DNA of 26,457 nt from a virus: the IMG/VR virus record IMGVR_UViG_3300031977_001148, positions 1 to 26,457 of that record, one strand, 5' to 3'. The notes below the pieces were generated by a model that saw only the letters and a list, made by a program, of their open reading frames with translations, ran no database searches and had not been told where the DNA came from. The position numbers were made by a program, and so were the translations under genes. Below are positions 15,121 through 21,815 of this stretch, one piece after another (position 1 is the stretch's first letter; the number at the start of each line of letters is the position of its first letter).

Positions 15121-16391
15121 TAGCAGTAGTAAAAAAGAAAACGGTAAAACGTCGAGGTCTCGACGGTACCTTGAAAAAACGTGTGAGATCGAAGTTTATA
15201 GTAGACCTCACAAACCGCACTCTCTTCACTTCAGAAGATCTTGAATTATCCAAAACAGGTTTTAATCCAGAGACTACTGGGTTTGAGTATCTCTATGGAT
15301 ACGAGGATCAGGGTGTTGAGTACTCACATAAGCAATTTATGTCGACCGAAGAAATATCTGAGATCGTAGATAGTGCAACCAATAAGCAGTTATACCGTAA
15401 AGGTGATAACACAAAAAGAACTCAGATCCGAAACAGTATCCGTGACGGCTTTGACTTACGAGAAAAAGGTATCTTTGTCATCGTTGATGATAATGATAAG
15501 GTCAAGTACGTTTTCAGTGGAAACACTACTCACAAAACTTTATGTGAGTTATATCCACACCTTAAAAATCGTATAGTGCATGTTTTCAAAATGATCGATG
15601 GCCCCATCACTCTTTCTCAAGCAAGTATGATCGGTGCTCGACACAATGCTCTTAGTCGACCAGAAGATCAGATCAACTGGGACACGTGTGAAGAGATCAT
15701 CAATCGAAAGTTTAGTGCTAAAGAATACAATATCAGCAAGAGATCTACCCCTGAGCAGTTGGAAATGTTTCGTGCTCAGGTTAGAGAAGATATTGCCTTC
15801 ATGGGTAACGGCAAGTTTTGCTCAGGCAAAAAAACACAAATCGATCGACTCTTAATCCAGTTGACTAAAGATGCGAAAGGTGAAGAAACTCTTCTTTCCT
15901 TCATAAGTGGTGAAGCATGCATATCTTATTTGCAAGAGACCGACCCGATTAATTTTGCCGACAATCAACGATATGTCTCTAACAAATCGGTAAGCATCGA
16001 CTATCCAAGTAAGACGTTCCATTTCTTTTCTGGAATGGTCAACGAACGACTTAAGTTGTCGATGATGAATAATCCTACAGTGGCACTGCCAGAAGACACA
16101 ACGTATAATATCGTTTGTAACTTCGGTACTATCGATCCATCAAAGGTTCTTTCCTCTATTGAGAAAAAGGTCAAGGAATGGTATAGTACTATTCTAACCC
16201 ACAACAAGGCGGTAGAATCTTTTGTGCCTAAAGGTCGTTGGAAGATCCAAGGATTTATTAACCAGTCTAAAGAACTGGAGACGTTTGCCAAAGAGAAGGG
16301 GATTGACATTCCTTTCGGTGAAGTCACCGATGTCAAGACATGGTTAGATCTATATGAGTTGGATCATGAAGAACTGATCTATATGATCTAA
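15114..16391 (+). CDS. Large protein with ParB-like N-terminal half, function unknown
   Basis: The 425-residue protein starts with a very basic region (residues 5-30, VKKKTVKRRGLDGTLKKRVR). Residues 105-150 contain IRDGFDLREKGIFVIVDDND and VKYVFSGNTTHKTLCELYP, which resemble the ParB/sulfiredoxin-like fold (a strand, then G-N-x-x-H/R-x-x-x-L). The rest (about 160-425) is helical and mixed and is not recognised. No DNA-binding helix-turn-helix is obvious. The ATG has AGGAG 7 bases upstream. The gene has its own promoter, a structured leader and its own terminator, so it is a single-gene unit, as expected for a highly regulated early or host-takeover protein. The ParB assignment is by eye only. 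Confidence 0.5.
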   Translation: MSLAVVKKKTVKRRGLDGTLKKRVRSKFIVDLTNRTLFTSEDLELSKTGFNPETTGFEYLYGYEDQGVEYSHKQFMSTEEISEIVDSATNKQLYRKGDNTKRTQIRNSIRDGFDLREKGIFVIVDDNDKVKYVFSGNTTHKTLCELYPHLKNRIVHVFKMIDGPITLSQASMIGARHNALSRPEDQINWDTCEEIINRKFSAKEYNISKRSTPEQLEMFRAQVREDIAFMGNGKFCSGKKTQIDRLLIQLTKDAKGEETLLSFISGEACISYLQETDPINFADNQRYVSNKSVSIDYPSKTFHFFSGMVNERLKLSMMNNPTVALPEDTTYNIVCNFGTIDPSKVLSSIEKKVKEWYSTILTHNKAVESFVPKGRWKIQGFINQSKELETFAKEKGIDIPFGEVTDVKTWLDLYELDHEELIYMI

Positions 16392-16398
16392 ACACCAC

Positions 16399-16424
16399 GG
16401 GGGATTGACATCCCCCTTTTTTTT
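16399..16424 (+). terminator. Rho-independent terminator whose loop is a -35 box
   Basis: GGGGGA (16399-16404) pairs with TCCCCC (16411-16416) around the loop TTGACA, and eight T residues follow (16417-16424). It ends the 15114 gene 8 bases after its stop. The loop doubles as the -35 element of the next promoter. Confidence 0.9.
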
Positions 16425-16434
16425 GTAGTATAAT
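16405..16434 (+). promoter_or_regulatory. Sigma70 promoter nested in the terminator
   Basis: TTGACA (16405-16410) and TATAAT (16429-16434) are both perfect, with an 18-base spacer that contains the right arm and T tract of the terminator. Transcription would start near 16441, about 30 bases before the ATG at 16471. Confidence 0.85.
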
Positions 16435-16470
16435 AGTCGCATCTTAATCAAAAAAGGATGTGACACCAAG

Positions 16471-16695
16471 ATGCCCTACATAGATGTATTTGTAGATGAC
16501 GATCAGTTCGATCGTATCATAGTTGAAGAAATAGATCACGCACTATCCACAGACAAAGATGTCGAGATGGATTCTGAACTGCGTCGTTCTATGATGATAG
16601 TCAGGAACTACTTCTGCTCTAAACCAGAGATGGTGCAGAAGGCATTCCCGTTCATGTACACCGAAGAGGAAATTTATAATGACGTATCAGTCTAG
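16471..16695 (+). CDS. Small acidic hypothetical protein
   Basis: The 74-residue protein is not recognised. The N-terminus is acidic (MPYIDVFVDDDQFDRIIVEE), and the middle has a likely amphipathic helix (DSELRRSMMIVRNYF). It is the first gene behind the strong promoter at 16405-16434. A weak ribosome site, AAGGA at 16454-16458, is 12 bases before the ATG. The next small gene overlaps its end by 17 bases. Position suggests early expression; no function can be given. Confidence 0.65.
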   Translation: MPYIDVFVDDDQFDRIIVEEIDHALSTDKDVEMDSELRRSMMIVRNYFCSKPEMVQKAFPFMYTEEEIYNDVSV

Positions 16696-16804
16696 GTTAG
16701 CAGAAGAGTACGCAAGACTCATGAATAAGTACGGGGACAATCCACGTCCGTCTCGTGTCAAGCAACTCAACAAGTTGAAGCGGTATCTACGTAGAACACT
16801 GTAA
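16679..16804 (+). CDS. Small basic protein (41 aa)
   Basis: An ATG at 16679 with GAGGA (16666-16670) 8 bases upstream opens a 41-codon frame, MTYQSRLAEEYARLMNKYGD then NPRPSRVKQLNKLKRYLRRT, ending in the TAA at 16802-16804. It is strongly basic and helical in its C-terminal half. Its stop overlaps the lysin start (TAATG), so the tiling of overlaps supports a real gene. The function is unknown; nucleic-acid binding is plausible from charge only. Confidence 0.6.
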   Translation: MTYQSRLAEEYARLMNKYGDNPRPSRVKQLNKLKRYLRRTL

Positions 16805-17286
16805 TGCTACGTTACATATCGATTGCTTTTCTTGTTGCTATAACGTCATATGCGTACGCACAGGAAGAGAGAGCAAAGAGTGAGATCGAATGCCTTGCGA
16901 TGAATGTCTATCACGAGGCACGATCTGAGAGTCTAGCAGGACAGTATGCGGTTGCAGACGTTGTCTTGAATCGTGTGGAGTCGAGACTCTACCCCGACAG
17001 TATCTGTGGGGTTGTGTTTCAGGCAAAGACTTGGGAAGGAGTCCCAATTCGGGACAAGTGCCAGTTCAGTTGGTACTGCGACGGTAAGTCGGACCATCCC
17101 ACTGAGGTCGACTCGTGGTTACGATCGATCACCGTTGCAGTCAACATCCTACACAAGAACCAGTTCAGAGGGATTACAGAGAGTGCCACACACTACCACA
17201 CCGACTATGTCAGTCCGAATTGGAATAAGTCTATGGACTATATTGGTCGTATCGGAAATCATCTATTTTATTTGGAGACACGATAA
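16804..17286 (+). CDS. SleB/CwlJ-type cell wall hydrolase with signal peptide (candidate endolysin)
   Basis: The 160-residue protein has a Sec signal peptide (residues 1-19, MLRYISIAFLVAITSYAYA, cleavage likely before Gln20). A Hydrolase_2 domain follows: IECLAMNVYHEARSES with catalytic Glu38, QYAVADVVLNRV, YPDSICGVVFQ and CQFSWYCDGKSDHP, then ATHYHTDYVSPNW. Such enzymes cleave peptidoglycan as lytic transglycosylases or glucosaminidases. A secreted phage lysin of this type can reach the wall without a holin pore or be held until the membrane collapses. It overlaps both neighbours by one base (TAATG), and no holin is evident nearby. It may instead be a host-like wall-remodelling enzyme. Confidence 0.85.
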   Translation: MLRYISIAFLVAITSYAYAQEERAKSEIECLAMNVYHEARSESLAGQYAVADVVLNRVESRLYPDSICGVVFQAKTWEGVPIRDKCQFSWYCDGKSDHPTEVDSWLRSITVAVNILHKNQFRGITESATHYHTDYVSPNWNKSMDYIGRIGNHLFYLETR

Positions 17287-17519
17287 TGCTTGATCTAGTA
17301 ATCTCTCTTTCCCTAAATACTAGTGCTCCGGAAGAACTCGTTCCCATTAAAAGCAAGGAACGAGAGATTGCCGAGCAGATATTTGAGGAGTCGTACAAAG
17401 AGAAGCGATCGATTCTGAGGACAAGAAAAGTCGTCGTACCTATCGAGGACCGTACAGATTTTGTCCTAAGATTTAGAAACAGAGATGCTCTAACGGTTGT
17501 CTACTACTTTGATATATGA
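17286..17519 (+). CDS. Hypothetical protein
   Basis: The 77-residue protein starts on the lysin stop (TAATG). Residues 1-12 are hydrophobic (MLDLVISLSLNT) but short for a signal peptide. The centre is charged and helical (SKEREIAEQIFEESYKEKR) and the end is a mixed strand region (ALTVVYYFDI). No family is recognised. The promoter for the next gene lies within its last 25 bases. It is part of the 16471-17519 overlapping operon. Confidence 0.6.
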   Translation: MLDLVISLSLNTSAPEELVPIKSKEREIAEQIFEESYKEKRSILRTRKVVVPIEDRTDFVLRFRNRDALTVVYYFDI

Positions 17520-17525
17520 TATAAT
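17497..17525 (+). promoter_or_regulatory. Sigma70-type promoter with extended -10
   Basis: TTGTCT (17497-17502) and TATAAT (17520-17525) are 17 bases apart, with TG one base before the -10. The block TATGATATAATACAC (17515-17529) is identical to that at 4683-4697. Transcription would start near 17532, before the ribosome site AAGGA at 17542. Confidence 0.7.
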
Positions 17526-17549
17526 ACACACTTAAGAGGTACAAGGACA

Positions 17550-17807
17550 ATGGAAGGATTAACATATCCGTCAACATATTTTCGTGATGGTGCGGTTGAT
17601 CTTGGTAATGTATACGTTGTAATGGATCCAATGGCATTTATCATTGGAGTATACAAGTGTCCTGAAAAGGCAATTGATAAAGCCATATTAGAAGTACGCA
17701 GTGGATTCCTAGATGATAGTGTCCACGTTGAAGCGTCAGACGTTGCAATATTTGTTGAAGGGGGAAAGGGCAAGATTGTAATTCTCATCGAACAGATTCG
17801 AGGTTAA
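17550..17807 (+). CDS. Hypothetical protein behind a strong promoter
   Basis: The 85-residue protein is mostly short hydrophobic strands (NVYVVMDPMAFIIGVYKC, DVAIFVEGGKGKIVILIEQI) with one helix (EKAIDKAILEV), which suggests a small alpha/beta domain. There is no signal peptide. A good AAGGA site is 4 bases before the ATG. It is the first gene after the promoter at 17497-17525, and tRNA-Glu and isocitrate lyase follow. I do not recognise a family. Confidence 0.65.
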   Translation: MEGLTYPSTYFRDGAVDLGNVYVVMDPMAFIIGVYKCPEKAIDKAILEVRSGFLDDSVHVEASDVAIFVEGGKGKIVILIEQIRG

Positions 17808-17817
17808 TGCAATCCTA

Positions 17818-17823
17818 TATAAT
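17818..17823 (+). promoter_or_regulatory. Possible -10 box for tRNA-Glu
   Basis: A perfect TATAAT lies 10 bases before the tRNA-Glu 5' end, the right distance for a transcript starting almost at the tRNA. No convincing -35 is found 16-18 bases upstream (GATTCG at 17795), so this is a weak call. Confidence 0.3.
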
Positions 17824-17833
17824 GAACGATTGA

Positions 17834-17909
17834 GTCCCGTTCGTCTAGTGGTCTAGGACTCCGCCCTTTCACGGCGGCAACAGGGGTTCGAACCCCCTAC
17901 GGGATACCA
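17834..17909 (+). tRNA. tRNA-Glu (TTC)
   Basis: This is a full cloverleaf with encoded CCA. Acceptor GTCCCGT pairs with ACGGGAT (the first pair is a G-T wobble), the anticodon stem is CCGCC/GGCGG with loop CTTTCAC (anticodon TTC), and the T arm is GGGGTTCGAACCCC. The sequence closely resembles bacterial tRNA-Glu. It reads GAA and GAG. Confidence 0.95.
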
Positions 17910-17929
17910 CTACTACACTGAGATTTGTT

Positions 17930-19171
17930 ATGAAAAAACGAGATTATTCACCAGACGAAGTTCGTCGTCTAAAAGGAACCGTGCAGATCGATCACACCCT
18001 CGCAAAAATGGGTGCGAAAAAACTGCGCCAACTGTTCGAAGAGAACGAGTACATTAACACATTTGGAGCATACAATGGACAGCAAGCAGTCCAACACGTC
18101 AAAGCAGGACTCAAAGCAATCTATCTTTCAGGGTGGCAAGTTGCCGCGTCTGCGAACTCTCATCACGAAGTTTATCCAGATCAGTCCCTTTATGGTGTTG
18201 ATAGTGTGCCTAATGTTGTCAAGTCTATCAATAATGCATTTAGACGACAAGACCAGATCGAATATCTGGAGTCTGGAAACGGGTTTGAATTTGCCCCTAT
18301 TATTGCCGACGCTGAGGCAGGATTCGGAGGAGTTCTAAATGCGTATGAACTTGCTCGAAACCTTATCGAGGCAGGTGCTGCAGGTGTTCACTTCGAAGAT
18401 CAAGTGGCTGCCGAAAAGAAGTGCGGACACCTTGGAGGAAAAGTTCTTATTCCTACTAGTCAAGCAATACGCAATCTTAATGCCGCTCGCCTTGCTAGTG
18501 ACGTTGCTGACACCGATACTGTTGTTATTGCTCGTACTGATGCCGAGTCTGCTAAGTTAATCTCTAGCAACATATCAGATATCGATAAACCATTTATCAG
18601 GAGAGTCGCACAAGGGAGTGCGGGATCTATTCAATGTCGTACACAAGAAGGGTTCTATCAACTACAGGAAGATAGGGGACTAGAGTTCGGTTGTGTACGT
18701 GGTCAGGCATATGCAGAATACGCAGACCTCGTTTGGTGCGAGACATCGACACCAGACTTGAAGGATGCGAAACGATTTGCCGACGCAGTCAAAGGAGCAG
18801 TGCCAGACGCAATGTTGGCATACAACTGCTCACCATCATTCAACTGGAGAAAGTCCATACCAGGTGACCAAGAACTAAAAGAGTTCCAGAGAGAACTAGG
18901 TCGCATGGGATTCAAGTTCCAGTTTATAACACTTGCTGGTTTCCACCAGACTAACTATGCAATCTTTGATTTCGCAAACCGATACAAAGATGAGGGGATG
19001 TATGCTTACAGTTTATTACAGGAGGCAGAGTTCGATGCAGAGGCACGTGGGTACACAGGAGCAAAACACCAGAGAGAAGTTGGAGTCGGGTACTTTGACG
19101 CAATTACGACAACTCTTGGTTCGTCTTCTACCGCAGCGATGGCAGGGTCGACCGAAGAAAACCAATTTTAA
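17930..19171 (+). CDS. aceA: Isocitrate lyase (glyoxylate shunt)
   Basis: The 413-residue protein is a full-length isocitrate lyase close in plan to E. coli AceA (434). Visible blocks are YLSGWQVAASAN at 65-76, the metal/substrate region IIADAEAGFGGVLNA at 124-138, the signature KKCGHLGGK at 163-171 with catalytic C165, LVWCETSTPDL, NCSPSFNW, FQFITLAGFHQ, and the C-terminus GSTEENQF (E. coli: GSTEESQF). It splits isocitrate into glyoxylate and succinate, bypassing the CO2-releasing TCA steps. Every key motif is intact, so it is probably active. No malate synthase is in the window. It follows tRNA-Glu by 20 bases, with only a weak ribosome site, so it may be expressed from the 17497 or tRNA promoter. 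A hairpin follows its stop. Confidence 0.97.
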   Translation: MKKRDYSPDEVRRLKGTVQIDHTLAKMGAKKLRQLFEENEYINTFGAYNGQQAVQHVKAGLKAIYLSGWQVAASANSHHEVYPDQSLYGVDSVPNVVKSINNAFRRQDQIEYLESGNGFEFAPIIADAEAGFGGVLNAYELARNLIEAGAAGVHFEDQVAAEKKCGHLGGKVLIPTSQAIRNLNAARLASDVADTDTVVIARTDAESAKLISSNISDIDKPFIRRVAQGSAGSIQCRTQEGFYQLQEDRGLEFGCVRGQAYAEYADLVWCETSTPDLKDAKRFADAVKGAVPDAMLAYNCSPSFNWRKSIPGDQELKEFQRELGRMGFKFQFITLAGFHQTNYAIFDFANRYKDEGMYAYSLLQEAEFDAEARGYTGAKHQREVGVGYFDAITTTLGSSSTAAMAGSTEENQF

Positions 19172-19177
19172 GGCACC

Positions 19178-19197
19178 CCCAAACAAGTGTGTTTGGG
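19178..19197 (+). terminator. Terminator-like hairpin after isocitrate lyase
   Basis: CCCAAACA (19178-19185) pairs perfectly with TGTTTGGG (19190-19197) around the loop AGTG. The tail ATTTAG is poor in T, so it may be an imperfect terminator or a transcript-stabilising stem that limits read-through to the next genes. Confidence 0.5.
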
Positions 19198-19220
19198 ATT
19201 TAGAGAACGAGGGATAATAG

Positions 19221-19433
19221 ATGCCAATCAAATATAAGAGAAGTAACGTTGCGAAGAGTCGTTTGAAGAAGACTAGGACGCAACACTTCTATATGCACCA
19301 ACTCGACAACACGCAACTCTGGAAGGAGTTCGACAGTTGTAATGAAAAGAAGTACAAGAACAAGATGCGCACAGAGTTGTACAAGCGTGGGTTCAAGTTA
19401 GAGGACTTCGTACAAAGGGCATCTGAAGGATGA
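19221..19433 (+). CDS. Small basic hypothetical protein
   Basis: The 70-residue, strongly basic protein (KYKRSNVAKSRLKKTRTQHF) has a helical second half containing CNEKKYKNKMRTELYKRGF. I recall similar short proteins in marine T4-like phages but no function. GAGGG about 9 bases upstream is a usable ribosome site. It starts 24 bases after the hairpin following isocitrate lyase, and its stop overlaps the methyltransferase ATG. Charge suggests nucleic-acid or ribosome binding, without proof. Confidence 0.65.
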   Translation: MPIKYKRSNVAKSRLKKTRTQHFYMHQLDNTQLWKEFDSCNEKKYKNKMRTELYKRGFKLEDFVQRASEG

Positions 19434-19996
19434 TCGACACGTCTTTTTTAACCGAAGGACTAAAGAAAGTCGAAGGTCATCTACAAACAACCACAAGGAC
19501 AGTGGATACATTCACAGAGATCTATGACATCATAAAACCGTCTAAGGTCTTTGAGATAGGATTTAATGCTGGTCATAGTGCCTACATGTCATTGACAATC
19601 CTACCCGAAGTGATGTATCATTCTGTAGATATTGGTATGCACAAGTACAGTGCTGTTAATGCTGAAAAACTCAGTGAGGTGTTCGGAGATAGGTTTGCCT
19701 ATCAAGAAGTCGACTCCCAGAAGATTGTTGCGTCGTCTATGAAAGGATACGACGTAGTATTTGTTGACGGAGACCACAGTGTAAAAGGTGTTAGTTCAGA
19801 TCTTAATCTATGTAATAGTACGGCAGTGCCGTACATCTTGGTCGATGATTACCACCCTAAGTGGTTCAAGGTTGTCATAGAACTGACAGAGCATTACCTA
19901 AACAAGGACGACTTCCCCTATGAGATGGTGAAGGTGTTCGATTACGATTCTAAGGACGGCAACAACAGTGTTGCCCTTTTGAAGAGAGTGGAATGA
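19430..19996 (+). CDS. Class I SAM-dependent methyltransferase-like protein
   Basis: The 188-residue protein has the Rossmann-type methyltransferase core. Motif I is VFEIGFNAGHSA at 40-51 (E-x-G-x-x-x-G), an acidic residue follows strand 2 (SVDIG, D67), and YDVVFVDGDHSVKGVSSDL at 107-125 resembles the Methyltransf_24 group with VDGDH. It ends with a strand pattern (NNSVALLKR) as in that fold. The substrate is unknown; members modify sugars, small molecules or proteins. It overlaps both neighbours by 4 bases, so it is part of a tight operon from 19221 to 20280. Confidence 0.8.
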   Translation: MIDTSFLTEGLKKVEGHLQTTTRTVDTFTEIYDIIKPSKVFEIGFNAGHSAYMSLTILPEVMYHSVDIGMHKYSAVNAEKLSEVFGDRFAYQEVDSQKIVASSMKGYDVVFVDGDHSVKGVSSDLNLCNSTAVPYILVDDYHPKWFKVVIELTEHYLNKDDFPYEMVKVFDYDSKDGNNSVALLKRVE

Positions 19997-20280
19997 TGGA
20001 TATAGCAGAATCACCTATTTCTAAAACAGGTAACGATGTATGGGACAGAACATTCAACGAATGTTTCTGGGAGAACATGCGACAGGTGTTGTGGAGTCAC
20101 TCGTGTATGTTCAACGGACAGCACTATGTCGCAAAGGGCTACGAGTGTAACTGGTGTGGTCAGAAAGAAGAAGATGAACCGACACCGGAATACGTTGAGG
20201 TAGTAGGTGATATTGGTCGTACTCCGTCGGCAGTTGATGATGCCGCAGATGTGATGAGTGGTTATGATCGATTTAGGTGA
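19993..20280 (+). CDS. Hypothetical protein with a CxxC pair
   Basis: The 95-residue protein has HSCMFNGQHYVAKGYECNWCG at about residues 36-56. That holds a His/Cys cluster and CNWC, so a small zinc-binding or redox site is possible. The C-terminal part is acidic and probably unstructured (KEEDEPTPEYVEVV). There are two ATGs at 19993 and 19996; either fits the overlap with the methyltransferase stop. The family is unknown. Confidence 0.6.
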   Translation: MMDIAESPISKTGNDVWDRTFNECFWENMRQVLWSHSCMFNGQHYVAKGYECNWCGQKEEDEPTPEYVEVVGDIGRTPSAVDDAADVMSGYDRFR

Positions 20281-20395
20281 GTTAGGTCTCCTCGCAGTTT
20301 TCTTGTGTCCTATGGTGTTCGGTGGTATCACGATGTACTACTCACACAAGTCCATACATAAGGCAACCCTAGATAGATGGGAGAAACAGAAATGA
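20264..20395 (+). CDS. Small membrane protein (43 aa)
   Basis: An ATG at 20264, inside the end of the previous gene, opens a 43-codon frame, MIDLGELGLLAVFLCPMVFG followed by GITMYYSHKSIHK. Residues 5-24 form one membrane span with a positive cytoplasmic tail. The stop TGA (20393-20395) overlaps the ATG of the next gene at 20392. The chain of 4-base overlaps and the fit of frames argue that it is a real gene. Confidence 0.6.
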   Translation: MIDLGELGLLAVFLCPMVFGGITMYYSHKSIHKATLDRWEKQK

Positions 20396-20547
20396 ACTAT
20401 TACGCAATGTGGTTTGTCTTGGGTCTCATAATGGTTTCACCGATTCTATTCTTTGTTGCTGGTGTTTACGGTGATTACCAGTCCACGGGCAAACTGCCGT
20501 GGAAGACGAAGAAAGATAAGGTCAACTCAGGGGCAAAGTTCGGATGA
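20392..20547 (+). CDS. Small membrane protein (51 aa)
   Basis: The 51-residue frame starts with MNYYAMWFVLGLIMVSPILF and continues FVAGVYGDYQ, giving one long membrane span (residues 5-25). A basic tail follows (KLPWKTKKDKVNSGAKF). The start overlaps the preceding stop (ATGA) and the stop overlaps the HExxH gene (ATGA). With the preceding 43-residue protein it forms a pair of tandem one-span proteins. The role is unknown. Confidence 0.65.
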   Translation: MNYYAMWFVLGLIMVSPILFFVAGVYGDYQSTGKLPWKTKKDKVNSGAKFG

Positions 20548-20921
20548 AGTTTAAGATAGTGTACAGAGAAGAGAACGAGTCAATCTTCCCTTGGAAGTCT
20601 CGATTCCGTGGTGTGGTACTATGGCCGTATGTCATCATGCGACCAAAGAAATATGCAACAGGATCAGTTGCACAGTCGGAGATGATGACACGACGTTCAC
20701 TCGTTAAGTTGTATCGACATGAGTTGCAACACTGCTACCAGATCAAACGCATGGGGGTTATCAAATTTTACGTGAGGTACGTCTGGTTGAATCTTATCAA
20801 GGGGTATCAGAACCACCCTGATGAGATCGAGGCAAGACAATACGAGAACGAGAAGTTAACTCAACTCGAAGAGAAGTGGCTTCACAATGGGGTCATAGAT
20901 TTGTCAGAGATGGAGGATTGA
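20544..20921 (+). CDS. Small HExxH protein, putative zinc metallopeptidase-like
   Basis: The 125-residue protein has LYRHELQHCYQIKRMG with the zincin motif H59-E-L-Q-H63. An acidic NHPDEIEARQYE at 90-101 (E94 or E96) could give the third zinc ligand, as in gluzincin-like folds. A hydrophobic stretch between them (FYVRYVWLNLI) may be a buried or membrane-facing helix. This arrangement is seen in small phage and bacterial domains of unknown substrate. It overlaps both neighbours, the following peroxiredoxin by a single base. Proteolysis is inferred only from the motif. Confidence 0.55.
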   Translation: MKFKIVYREENESIFPWKSRFRGVVLWPYVIMRPKKYATGSVAQSEMMTRRSLVKLYRHELQHCYQIKRMGVIKFYVRYVWLNLIKGYQNHPDEIEARQYENEKLTQLEEKWLHNGVIDLSEMED

Positions 20922-21514
20922 TGACAGATAATGATAATCGGTGGATGAAAATCACCGGAATGAAAGTAGGCGATACGTTGCCCGAAGCAACGTTTCAGAC
21001 ACGAGTACGTGATGAAAGTATTGGTGGACCTAACCCATACCGATGGGAAGAGACCACGATGGAAGACTACACAAAGGGTCGACGTGTAGTAATCTTCTCT
21101 TTACCAGGGGCATTCACCCCTACCTGTTCGACCATGCAGTTACCTACGTTCGAAGAAAAGTTCGACCAGTTTGTCGATCTTGGTATTGACGACATCTATT
21201 GCATGTCGGTAAACGATTCGTTCGTGATGAACGCATGGGCACGAGAGCAAGAACTTAAGAGGGTCAAGGTGATCCCAGATGGTTCTGGTCACTTTACACG
21301 TGCGATGGGAATGCTTGTCGACAAAGACAATTTAGGATTCGGATACCGTTCTTGGAGATATGCAATGGTCGTCACCGATGGTGTGATCGAGGCATTGTTC
21401 CGTGAAGCAAGTATCCGTGACAATGCGGATGATGATCCGTATGAGATGACCACCCCTGAAAACCTACTTGGGTATTTGCGCAATGCGATACCACAAGGAG
21501 AAGAGGTGGCATAA
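20921..21514 (+). CDS. Peroxiredoxin (Prx5/AhpE-like thiol peroxidase)
   Basis: The 197-residue protein has the Prx5-type block VVIFSLPGAFTPTCSTMQLP with peroxidatic Cys69. LGIDDIYCMSVNDSFVMNAW and YRSWRYAMVVTDGVIEALF (active-site Arg) also fit. Peroxiredoxins reduce H2O2 and organic peroxides using a thiol donor. No glutaredoxin domain is attached, so reduction would rely on host thioredoxin or glutaredoxin. The frame is open from 20876, but ATG 20921 is chosen: it has GGAGG 4 bases upstream, overlaps the previous stop (TGATG) and starts right before the domain. It is the last + strand gene before a convergent - strand gene only 4 bases away. Confidence 0.93.
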   Translation: MTDNDNRWMKITGMKVGDTLPEATFQTRVRDESIGGPNPYRWEETTMEDYTKGRRVVIFSLPGAFTPTCSTMQLPTFEEKFDQFVDLGIDDIYCMSVNDSFVMNAWAREQELKRVKVIPDGSGHFTRAMGMLVDKDNLGFGYRSWRYAMVVTDGVIEALFREASIRDNADDDPYEMTTPENLLGYLRNAIPQGEEVA

Positions 21515-21518
21515 AAGA

Positions 21519-21803
21519 TTAGACGATTTGTTGAACCTCACAACGAGATCTCTTATCGTCTACTTCAATCACAATGCTACGGTCTTCGACGATTCGACGA
21601 CCGTGGTTCTTCACCACGACTTTAGAGTCTGGTGAAATATTCAAATCACAGTCCAGAGACAGCTTGACAGTCTCATGGTCTTTTGATATAATTTGCACAC
21701 TATCTGAGGATATAAGTAGTTGATCATCCTTACAGATTGTAACTGAGTTTGCAAGTGCCGTTGGTGCGAAGATACATAACACCAATGCGATTAGGTATTT
21801 CAT
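21519..21803 (-). CDS. Secreted small protein of unknown function, only minus-strand gene
   Basis: The 94-residue protein starts with a Sec signal peptide (MKYLIALVLCIFAPTALA, cleavage likely before Asn19). A mature part of about 76 residues with three cysteines (TICKDD, SLDCDL, RSRCEV) follows and is mostly beta-like. No family is recognised. It is supported by a strong AGGAG site (complement of 21811-21815) 7 bases before the ATG, and by the signal peptide itself. It converges on the peroxiredoxin gene with a 4-base gap. The AT-rich region 21881-21912 upstream could hold its promoter, and two small hairpins lie in its leader. The product is likely periplasmic; a role in superinfection exclusion or lysis control is only a guess. 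Confidence 0.75.
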   Translation of the reverse strand: MKYLIALVLCIFAPTALANSVTICKDDQLLISSDSVQIISKDHETVKLSLDCDLNISPDSKVVVKNHGRRIVEDRSIVIEVDDKRSRCEVQQIV

Positions 21804-21815
21804 TTGCTTTCTCCT

